From the NCBI GenBank assembly GCA_904066235.2, contig CAJFCV020000002.1:5332001-5396000 (forward strand): a DNA stretch of 64,000 bases, in the 5' to 3' direction. Both the position numbers and the translations under genes were made by a program. Source of the DNA: Bursaphelenchus xylophilus (lineage: Eukaryota; Nematoda; Chromadorea; Rhabditida; Aphelenchoididae). Positions 54,522 to 64,000 of this stretch are shown here, in pieces (position 1 is the first letter of the stretch; every line of letters starts with the position of its first letter). Below the pieces are notes generated by a model. That model ran no database searches. It saw only the letters and a program-made list of their open reading frames with translations, and had not been told where the DNA came from.

Positions 54522-57500
54522 ATGCAGCAGGTCACCAGCAATCAGCCGGAATGGAATTGGCGCCCATCACAGCCGGAACTGGAACAAGTCGGTTTCATTT
54601 ATATTGCTCCTGACCCCAGACTTTAGATTATTCAATTACTCCAACATTCACAATCGCCTGATAATGCCGTGCAACAGCAGGTTCAGAAAGTAAGTGCTTG
54701 TTATATACTTCAGTCTATCAATGATTTTAGAGCCTGGATGCGCTTAATAGTCTCCCAGAATTCTATTGTTATCTATGTTATATTCTTGGTGAGGAAAGGC
54801 GGGCAGAAGTAAGTTAATTCCCTTTAGTTTTTATGATTTACCTAGGTGAGTCAACGAGCCTTGAGTGCGTTGTTGCTGAAAAACTCGATTCGATTGCATT
54901 GGCCTCACATTCCCCAACATATCAGAGACTATCTGAAGAAAAATTGCTTTGCTGCAATCGCCGACCAGTCGCCATTGCTAAGAGCGACTGTTGGCATAAT
55001 AATTACGACAATATTTTGCCATGAAGGATGTCACAATTGGCCAGAATTACTCCCAACTTTATGCGGAATGCTGGATTCCGATAATAAGGCACAAGTCGAG
55101 GTAAGATTTGGTACCTAAAACAATATATGGGAATGATTGCAGGGAGCTCTAAGTTCATTACAAAAGATTTGTGAGGATTCAGCAGATCGTTTAATCTTTG
55201 AGGAAGTGAGCATTTTGGTGGGAAAGATTTTGCCGTTCTTCCGATCTCAATCAGTCGAGTTGAGGACATTGGCTGTCACAACAATCAATTGTATACTTTT
55301 GGTGCAGAACGAGGCTTTTATTTCCATTATTGATCCTTTCCTTGAAGCGTTATTTCAACTAGCTCTTGATCCAGTTGGGGTAAGGTATTTTTTATTTATC
55401 GTTATTGCTTTTAGGAGATACAAAAAGAATTATGTCGAGCATTGACATTACTCCTAGAAAGTTACGTCGAAAAGATTGATTCTCAACTTGACGACATTGC
55501 TCAATTTATTTTGCTGAAAACTCAGGATGAAAGGTTAGATATTGCTCAAGAAGCCTGCGAATTTTGGTTGGGATTGGCTGAAAACGTGGAGGTTTGCAAA
55601 AAAGTTGTTACAAAGATCCTCCCAGAACTGACAGCCGTTCTATTAAGATGCATGAGGTATTCTGCGAACGATCTGGCTATATTAAAGGTAATCTTTTTTC
55701 GCGTTTTTTTATTATCATTTAGGCTGATGTCGAGGATGATGCGAATGTCCCAGATCGAGCCGAAGATATTCGACCGCGGTTTCATCGAGCTCGGAACATG
55801 TTCGACGATGGCAATGGAGGTGGTGGAGATGATGATGAGGATGGGAACGATGACGATGATGAGGATGCTTATATTGAATGGAGTCTGAGTATGTTACCAT
55901 TTATTCTTTTTATTTGTTCTTTAGGGAAGTGCGCTGCGGCCTCATTGGATATGTTATCCAGTATATTCGGAGATCCGTTCCTAGAGTATCTATTGAGGAA
56001 TGTAAACGATTGCCTGCAAAATGAGGATTGGATAGTAAAAGAAAGCGGGATTCTTGCATTAGGCGCAGTCTCAGAGGGGTGCACGAATGGAATGAATCCC
56101 CATCTTCCAACTCTGATTCCATTTTTGATCAATCAATTAGACGATCAACATGCTCTCGTCAGGTCGATCACTTGCTGGACTTTATCGCGCTACTGTCATT
56201 TTGTTGTCTTCCAACCACAATCGGAACTATTTAGATTACTGCTCACAAAAGTAAGTTTTTATTCCGAATGATAGGAAGTTAATCTCGTTTCAGTTATTAA
56301 TCAGAATTCTGGATAAAAACAAGAGAGTGCAAGAAGCGGCTTGCTCTGCTTTTGCCACCTTCGAAGAAGAAGCCGGTAATGAATTGGTTCCTTATCTTCC
56401 GGACATTCTCAGCACCTTAATTGAGGCTTTCAGGAGGTATCAGGTAGTGTTATTTTATATTACCGTATTCTGTTTTTTAGGCTAAGAACCTTCTAATTCT
56501 CTATGATGCAATTGGAACTCTCGCCGATTCTGTCCGCTCAACCCTTGGCCATCCAGAATATGCCAATACCCTGATGGCCCCGTTAATTCAGAAATGTCAG
56601 AGTCTTCGCGATGATGATCGGGAGCTCTTCCCTCTTCTGGAATGTATTTCTTCTGTCGCCAATGCTCTCGGAATGGCATTTATGCCTTATTGTGAACCAG
56701 TATATCAAAGATGCATCTCACTTATCAACAGTACACTTCAACAAGTGATATTAGAGTCCTCGAATCAGGCCTCCAACCCAAATCTCAATGGAAATGTGCA
56801 ACCGGAAGCGGACAAAGACTTTTTGGTGGTTGCTTTAGATCTTATCAGTGAATTGTGTGAAGGAATCGGAACTAATATCATGCCTATTGTGGAGAGAAGT
56901 AACCTGGTGCAACTGGCGTTGTATTGCGCGAATGTAAGCGGCCAAGGTCATTCGAATTGATGTTGGTTTTCAGGATTCATCCAAAGAAGTCCGACAGAGT
57001 TCATTTGCATTGGTCGGAGACCTGGTTAAAGCCTGTTTCCCATTAATCGCCAATGAAATTCAACATGTGATGCCAGTTCTGATGAATAATCTAGATCCTC
57101 AGAATGTCTCTGTTTGTAACAACGCAATCTGGGCAATGGGTGAGATCGCCTTAAAGATTGGAGAACATATGAATCAGTATGCCAGCTTGATTGTTTTACC
57201 ATTAGTGGAAGTCATCAACAGGGATCGAGTAACCAGAACATTACTTGAAAATACCGGTAAGTCACACTTTTGTTGTTGTTTTACTGTTTAGCAATCACAT
57301 TGGGACGTCTGGGACTTCATTGTGCTCCAACCTTAGCACCACACCTGAACTCTTTCATTCGGCCGTGGTGTCTGGCCTTGAGGAATATCAGAGATAATGA
57401 TGAAAAGGAGTCCGCGTTCAGAGGGATCTGCATTGTGATCAGACACAACCCCCAAGGGGTTATCCCAAACTTTGTCTTCTTCTGCGATGCCCTGGCTTCA

Positions 57501-57687
57501 TGGACAAATCCATCTCCAGATCTGAGACAAATTTTCCGAGAGGTATGGTCACTCATGGATAATAAAATTATTTCTTCAGATCCTTCTCGACTTCCAACGA
57601 CAAGTAGGAACTGATATCTGGACTCAATTCGTCGCTCAATTCCCTGAAACCTTGAGTTCGCGACTTCGGAATCTTTACGAATTGTAA
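54522..57687 (+). CDS. imb-2: Transportin-1 (importin-beta family nuclear import receptor)
   Basis: Karyopherin-beta2, which imports PY-NLS cargo such as hnRNP proteins. Thirteen exons: 54522-54587, 54627-54689, 54731-54808, 54846-55100, 55143-55379, 55415-55687, 55723-55888, 55925-56250, 56294-56443, 56481-56933, 56974-57256, 57292-57542 and 57580-57687, giving 902 residues (human 898). The short first exon encodes [20 protein letters not shown], matching the family's EW-P start; its donor (GTCGGT) is weak. HEAT repeats match throughout: [44 protein letters not shown]-like [48 protein letters not shown] and [15 protein letters not shown]. The acidic loop ([20 protein letters not shown]) that releases cargo upon Ran binding is present. 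Confidence 0.95.
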
Positions 57688-58104
57688 TCAGGATCATGTA
57701 TTATAATTAGCACTGGGGGTGGGTAGTCTGTGTTGAGTAGAAGTGCTTTCAAAGTTTCTTCTACTTGTTAATAGATGTAATTTATGTCCGTCCGTTGTTG
57801 ATGAGCTAACTCGAGATGTGTCTTGAGTGGTGTTGTTGTGTGTGTGTCTGGTTGTAAAACGATTGTGTGTCACTTCTTCTGCTTCTAAACTATGAAAATA
57901 TTTATTGTTAATGTATTGTCGTTGTTGCCGTCTACGTGTATGTATCCCTGTCTTTTCTCATTTTCCAGCATTAGTTCATAATAATCTAGATTGAATGTTT
58001 TATTGTAATCGGGGCTGAAGATTGTTTTTCTTTTAAAGATCAGCGATCTGGCATCAAGTGCAAGGTATTAAATATTAATGGTAAAGATTGCTTTATTTCC
58101 CGTA
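57688..58104. other. Convergent 3' spacer between transportin and INPP5E-type genes
   Basis: GT-rich low-complexity DNA near 57830-57870; no gene seen. It contains the 3' UTRs of both genes. Confidence 0.5.
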
Positions 58105-59988
58105 TTAATAACACGATTTGGCACTGGGACTAGTTGCAGAGTTGCTTGAGGTCAAGTTTGTATATACAGACCCTGAGGCGTCGTTTCTTTTTCGGAGGAC
58201 TCTCATCTTAAAAGTACAGTAAACTGGCTTATGGTCGGATACAGTAAGAGCCCAGACACAATCATATCGGATGGGGTAAATGGCGGACGGATCTCGAGAC
58301 CAATATAATACTCGATCCTGGAATGAGGTCTAGTGTAACAAAACGATGCCGAGAAACGTGTCTCTATTTTATATAGAATTAACGCATCTTGTTACCGTAT
58401 ATGAAGGTATCCGATTTGAGACGAACTGATTGGTGTTTCGATAGAATTTGTGTGTGGGTGGGAATGTTATGATCCCTTCTCTGAATCCATGGAATATCAG
58501 ACCTGAAATTGTTTGCATTATTCCTGTTATTTTTCTTTACCTTTTGTTTTCTCAACTGTAAGCTCATCGTGATGCAACAAAAAGTCGAAGTTTATCTTCT
58601 CCTTGAACAGTTTCTCCTCCAATTCGCTCTTTATAATCTCTGCCGCATCCTTTCTTTGAATTCGAAAGTTGAGATCGCCGAACCAAAAGAGGAAATCGGC
58701 CTGTTTCATGGGTGTATCTGGCACTTCACTGGATGTTTTTAACATTCGGAAATCGAAGAGTTTGGACAGTTTCGCGTAGTCGGAGATTCGTTTCTTCACT
58801 TTTCCATCTACAGTGTAATCATGATGTTACCGAGTGAAACTTACGAGTTAAATGACAGGCAATGAACACGCAAGTCGTCTGAAGTAAACGGAAGCAAACG
58901 CCAATGGCACCTTTGGTCCTAAAAGGGGAGGCCAGCGTTTTCGTGGCCACAAATTGATATTCCGGATCTAAAACGTCATGTTACTACTACGGAATATGAT
59001 GAGATACGATATATATGCGATATGTATTAGATAGTGTGATATACTTACAAGAAGCGTAGAGACTGAGTTTCTTCCGAATGAATATTAAAACCATCTGAGA
59101 CCATTTTCTGACCCAGCAGTAGACTCGGTGGGTATCGTCCAAAGCTTTTTGCACAATCGCTACCATATCATTATGGAATCTTCTGAAATGGATATCAAGA
59201 GTTACTGTATGCTTCGCAAAATTGGCGATTATTATTTTTTTCTTACATTGTTGATGTCGGAAGTTCCTGTAGAGCTATGGCAATCACATCCTGGCGTTCA
59301 TCGTGAGGCACTTTTGCGAATAATTCACTGAGACTATTAAGACCACTTACTGGCTACGATCAATTACCGTAATCTTTGCAGTCTCCTCTTACCTTTGCTG
59401 CTATGTTCCAAGTAAAGCACATTACAGTAATCTGATCCCCATCCAACATGGCGTTTAGCTCGGCTTGGCGGGGCAATGGTACTCCACCGGGACCCACAAC
59501 GTTCGGTCTATAAATATGTCATCATTTGTCACATGGAGAGGAAATAATCACACCCGCGAAAGTGACATTCCCCACAACAACAGCCTCCTCCACTGGTTGA
59601 CATTGACAGAAAATGAAAACTAATTAACCGGGCAGGCTGAAAACTTAGTCTACCTGCACTAATTACAATATAATCAACAATTTTTATGTTGTACTTGACT
59701 ATACCATCCAAGTTCCATAATCGGAAGAGAGATATTATTCTCTTACTTTTTGTGGAGATCCCGTTGAAACTCTTCTTCGCTGAATTGAGAATGACAATCG
59801 GCGTTGGATGAGTCTGCAATTGAGATTTTGCCTGTGTGAACTCGGTAATCCGAGACTTGATCCGAGATAATCGGATCGTCTCTCTGATCGCTTTGATCTT
59901 TTACTCTCACGGTGTTTTTCTACTTACTTCTGCTCACAATACTCAATCGAGAGGGAGCACGTGGTTCTTCTGAATCCATGTTTTTCAT
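58105..59988 (-). CDS. INPP5E: Inositol polyphosphate 5-phosphatase, INPP5E type
   Basis: Magnesium-dependent phosphoinositide 5-phosphatase; INPP5E acts on the ciliary membrane in other animals. Exons from the right 59928-59988, 59747-59897, 59554-59592, 59393-59507, 59247-59353, 59049-59182, 58845-58967, 58541-58807, 58396-58502 and 58105-58317 give 438 residues. Catalytic blocks: TWNI, IALQELP, TKGAIGVCFRLL, FWFGDLNFRI, FPPTHKF, PSYTDRVLYWSR and SDHKPVYCTF. The PSYTDRVLY form is INPP5E-like rather than OCRL- or SHIP-like. A 13-residue mini-exon encodes GGGCCCGECHFR before the catalytic domain. The C-terminus (AKSCY) lacks the CaaX box of vertebrate INPP5E. Exon 5 begins at a CGTAG acceptor required for frame. 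Confidence 0.88.
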
Positions 59989-61251
59989 TCGTCGATACTT
60001 AACCATTCAAAACGTTTAGAGACATTAACTGTTCAATAAAAGATTACAATATTAAAAGTTACGTAAGCGAGGCTTAAGAGGATTTCAGTCAAAGATCCTG
60101 TCCATATTTCCATTAGATCCTCTAGCGTTCTTGTGAGCGTCGGTGGGTCGTCATGGTGACGACTCAATTTATTCTATCCAATTGTCTGTTTGTACATTAA
60201 TGCCTAAGGTTTTTTACTCTTCCTGATGCAAAAGAGGAACCTTTATCTCTTATATGTTTCATATGTTTCAATCTTGTATCTGTTTCTCAATTTTTGATCT
60301 CAAGGTTAATAATATATTTAAAAGATGCCTCCCGGATGACATCACAACATGACATTGGAGGATCTCTGACATCCTGATCAAGTGTAATAAAGAGATATCT
60401 AACAATAAAGAAGGGCCTTGTCCCGAGACTCTCCTCTCTTTATGCACCCCTTCCTCTCGCTCTTTCTCTTTCCAATCCCAGCGAACAGTGAGGCCAAATC
60501 CAAGAAAAAAAGGGACGAAGAAACAAGGCTGTTTGCGGAGTTGAAAGCTATAAAGATTTTCGAAAAAAAGGTTGTGACCTCTTCCGGCAATATGATCCCG
60601 TGTTGTTTACACTTTCTTTACATTTGAAGCGTTGTTATAGTACATTTTTAAGTATTGTAAATAAAATTCTTTGTCATTCTTCTCATTCCTTGGCTCAACT
60701 AGTCATTTCTCGGGATTTCGATCAAAAGGAAATAAAACGAAGACATTTTCAAACAAAACGTTTTCTCAGCAACCATCAATGAGCTCGTACTTTGTGACAC
60801 ACCTTTCGACAATCACTCAACCATACCTCTTTTCGTCTAGCTGTTCGTCTAATGATCCCCTAGAGTAATATCCTCTAGGGCTAGTAATGGGAATTACCCG
60901 TAACTACGTGCCGCATACTTCTTCATGTTACGTTTTGAGACGGTTCCTACCTCTTCCTTCTTTGCCCGCCATTTACAGTATTCTATATTTACTTTCGCGC
61001 TCTTCCCAAATCACCTATTTGAGAAGTGCCGGGCGCGGCTCGCGGCTTTATATTTTTCAATAAAATTTCCTCTTGCTTTCTCCGATATCTTTCTCGTCGG
61101 CAGTTCACCCGACCCGTGTTCACGTTCATTTTCGATATTCTGGTCAAGCTTTCGTTAACTTTTGTGATTTAACAATGTAGATTTCCCGCTTTCTTATCTT
61201 TATTATTATATAAATGAAAACTGTTCTTACAGATACGGGGAATGGACCTCG
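59989..61251. other. Divergent intergenic region
   Basis: Upstream sequences of the INPP5E-type and DNAJC14-like genes. No coding exon was recognised. A short ORF starting at 61242 overlaps the downstream gene's start in another frame. Confidence 0.5.
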
Positions 61252-63968
61252 ATGGCTCAAGAAAGCTCAAATTGCATGGATTTTGATCAATCCGAACGCC
61301 ATTACATCGGCAATCTTCTAGATGAAGATCCATCCAGTCCACGCAAAAACGGTATTTTATCGATTATTGATTTGAATTCTTGATTTAGATCCAGCTCAAA
61401 CCTCAGCTACACCTTCGGCCAGGTCCGTAAAGGAGTATCCATCTGCGGTACGAGAGTTTTCATCTCTTTCGAATGGACCTACTCCTTTATTATCAAGTAG
61501 TTCATCTGTTCTCTTGAATAATAATGTCGGTCCTTCTCCAAATCAGTCTTTTTGGCCGGAGCCTCCTCCGCCTTATACTCCACCAATGGGGATGGCTTCA
61601 GTCGCGTTTGGAGGTTGGGATGGGACGAGTTTGTATAACAACAATGGATTCGGATATACTGGGTTTCCCCATTCTCAAACACCGCCGTTCTATCAATTGG
61701 ATAACAAATATTACGAACAGTGTTATTCATCTTTAATGAGACCTTTTGATGGTGTTTCGGTGAGTGCTGTTTGGATTTTCATTATTTACTCTGACATTTA
61801 TTACATGAATAAATTTGAATGTGTTTTCAGGAAAAGTTTAAGAAACAGCAATTAAAAAGATTCAGAAAGAACCGATCGAGGAATAATTTGAGTCAGGGAT
61901 CCGCGAACTCAGCGGGAACCTCGGATGGTATGTATTCGCCCACAATTATTAATTCTGAATTTAGCTTTGAAACCTCTGAGTCGAAGATCGAGTGAGTTGT
62001 CCATCAAGAGTCAGATCAAGAAGGAATCGAAGGCTTCCATCCAGTCGAAGAAAGGTCCATGCCTTCCCCAATTAACTGTCAAAGAACAAGAAAGGCCGAA
62101 GAAAACGGTTATTGGATGGAATCCGATCGAATCGGATATTAGAACTATCAAAAGCGCGCCAGTTGGATCTTCAAAATTTCCTGACTTTAAACAAGAAAAG
62201 AAAACGGAGACGCAAAAGACCAGTAGCAAGAAAAAGAGTAATAGTGGGAGTAAACAAAAGACGACTAATCTAGCTGTAAGCAAGGATAATATCGTTGTCA
62301 AGAAGGTTAGCGAGGAAAGAAAGAGTAGGTCGTCTTCAAAAGACAGTTCTACTAAAGAGAAGATTGTTAAACCGAGAAAATCTGAAAGTCAGAACAGCAA
62401 GAAAGGTAAGGGTTGATGTTCATATCTAATTGATCTTATTTTAGATGGCGAGAATGATATTGATTTTGAAAAATTGGAAGAATTGCCTATTCGAGGGAAG
62501 TTTGTCGACAAATCGAGCGATGAAATCAAGGATGGATATGTTTGTGAGAAGAACAATGGACTTCCCAGATATTTCGTCCTCTTCATCACCGTGTTGTCCA
62601 ATATGACCATCAATTTGGTGCTCAAGCAGACCTTCAATATAATTCTTTTGGTCTTGACAGCGTAGGTGCTTAATATATTTCTTTTTGAATTTGTTTCTTT
62701 AGAATTTATTTTGCCTTATATTCCATCTACGAATTGTTCTCCAATTCGATAAAATCTGCTTTGAAATGGTCGATTATTTATGGAGATCTGACGTTGGACT
62801 ATATCCATCTCTGGTATGATGGATATCTGAAATCCGATAACTGCGGTACGAAGAAGAAGTACATTGGACTCGAATATAATGTCCCCTTGCCGCTCTCCGT
62901 TCACGAAGCTATTAATCGCTTATGCAATTTGGACCGATTGGACGCGTTTTCTGTCCTCGGTCTCAAATATTCGAATAATATCGGCGAAGTCATTAACACC
63001 CGAAATGCAATTGTCAGCTTTTTACGATCGGAAAAGGTGATTTTTTTGTTCTTCGGCCCCATTTCTGCGGAAATATAAATGCATTTCGTGTACGATCCTT
63101 TCTTCTTCGGCCTCTTTGTCAGTTGAATTCGTTTCAGAATTTTTACCCAGCAATCGAATGTGCGATTGCCTTGGTGAACAAAGCCGCGGACTCTTTATGC
63201 TTATTGGATGGCTGCAAAAAGTATTACGATGACTTTTCAAAAGTAAGACTGTCTAAAATAATATGATTTTTACGTAATTTTAGTTTGATAAAAATTTGTT
63301 CTACGAATATCTAAAGCTCCGCGCCATTGTCCACAATGCCGATTACTACTTTGGCTGTGAATGTGGGGTAGCTCACCGGGTGTACAGGGTCAGAGGAGCT
63401 CCTTTGAGATTCTGTCAGAAGTGTCGCTGCTTTCACACGGCCAGAAATAGAGACGTGTGGATGGAGGCGCGAATGTATGGCCTCTCCTGGACTGCCTATG
63501 CGTGTGTCGACAACGCTGTTTATGATATTATAGATTGGATCAGTTGCTCTGTAGGTTTTTTCGGTTTTAATATTAATTTTAATAATTTTTGTTATGTGTG
63601 GAATAAAAATTGTGTTGTTTTAGCACAACTACATCAAGAATCCCCGAATAAACTCGCACATGACCCTCTTCCAACTCAAGAAGTCTGATATAATCCCTCC
63701 ACTCTCTGTAATGTCCCACAATGGAATGAAAATCATCTCTCTGCTTTGCCCCCACAAGTTACCCTCGGCATATTGCGCGGTACAAAAGAACGGGATCTGT
63801 CTTCGCTGCGAGTCCTGTGTGCTCTGTCATGGTCGGTTCAAGGATGTGGATCTAGAACAAGAGCCCGATCTGATCATGATCGGGGTCTTCGAAGTGCTCT
63901 CCACTTGTTCTAATGTCATCGATTACTCGATGCTGGAACGACCCAAGAAGGCGGGCCGTCGAAGATAG
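61252..63968 (+). CDS. DNAJC14: DNAJC14-like membrane protein with a degenerate J domain
   Basis: ER membrane co-chaperone family. Exons 61252-61351, 61389-61759, 61831-61927, 61965-62405, 62445-62661, 62703-63036, 63138-63242, 63284-63550 and 63624-63968 give 758 residues. The N-terminal 370 residues are disordered: proline/asparagine-rich, then a serine/lysine-rich stretch. Two or three hydrophobic helices follow (YFVLFITVLSNMTINLVL, FNIILLVLTAIYFALYSIY). LDAFSVLGL starts a J-like domain, and a cysteine domain after it matches DNAJC14 (CECGVAHR, RFCQKCRCFHTA, VWMEARMYGL, VYDIIDWISC). Where DNAJC14 has HPDKN this protein has RSEKN, so Hsp70 stimulation is unlikely. A TTACAG acceptor at 61227-61232 suggests trans-splicing. 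Confidence 0.85.
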
Positions 63969-64000
63969 AAGGGCTGACAGTCTTCTGCTATCTGCGAAGA

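Noticed and set aside
1..64000. CRISPR arrays, bacterial operons or prophage
   Set aside because: No regularly spaced direct repeats with unique spacers; gene structure is fully eukaryotic.

Overview
The window is nuclear DNA of a nematode. Genes are split by many short introns that I could place in frame by hand. Several cistrons begin a few bases after a polypyrimidine-AG trans-splice-like acceptor, and some gaps between same-strand genes are only 100-220 bases. The gene families (Eph receptor, arrestin-domain protein, six-cysteine insulin-like peptide, PP1-like phosphatase) are metazoan. I cannot name the species. Introns end in TAG more often than CAG, which is unlike Caenorhabditis.

Layout. 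1-4025 is non-coding sequence upstream of an Eph receptor tyrosine kinase gene (4026-7603) that lacks fibronectin III repeats. Next comes a 2.3-kb fold-back element (7818-10119) with a Tc1/mariner-type element inserted in its left arm. From 11.3 to 21 kb lie a TTC38 orthologue, a PP1-like phosphatase, a small unrecognised protein, a secreted cysteine-containing protein with an intron packed with TGCACNGTGCA palindromes, and a coiled-coil protein. From 21.6 to 28.1 kb three minus-strand genes run in the order ECH1, HSDL2, PFS2/WDR33 and may be an operon now split by a MITE. From 28.5 to 31.3 kb ATG4, mitochondrial uS10m and a small unknown gene form a second operon-like run.

From 31.8 to 44 kb: an insulin-like peptide gene with a TATA box, TEX10/Ipi1, CHMP2A/Vps2, ALKBH7, CPT1, a Na+/H+ exchanger and an arrestin-domain protein. 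About 7 kb (43.8-50.8 kb) then has no recognisable gene but holds dispersed repeats. The last part has a small neuropeptide-like precursor, a UPF0729 (C18orf32-like) protein, a SEC14/GOLD protein, a MITE carrying tRNA-like pol III boxes, transportin-1, an INPP5E-type phosphatase and a DNAJC14-like membrane protein whose J domain has lost HPD.

Themes: mitochondrial and peroxisomal lipid metabolism (CPT1, ECH1, HSDL2, ALKBH7, uS10m), membrane trafficking and autophagy (ATG4, CHMP2A, SEC14/GOLD), secreted signalling (insulin, peptide precursor, Eph) and RNA processing (PFS2, TEX10). These genes are mostly ordinary neighbours rather than one pathway. Intron and exon borders were assigned by eye from GT..AG, reading frame and protein homology from memory; for the multi-exon genes the exon lengths sum to whole codons.
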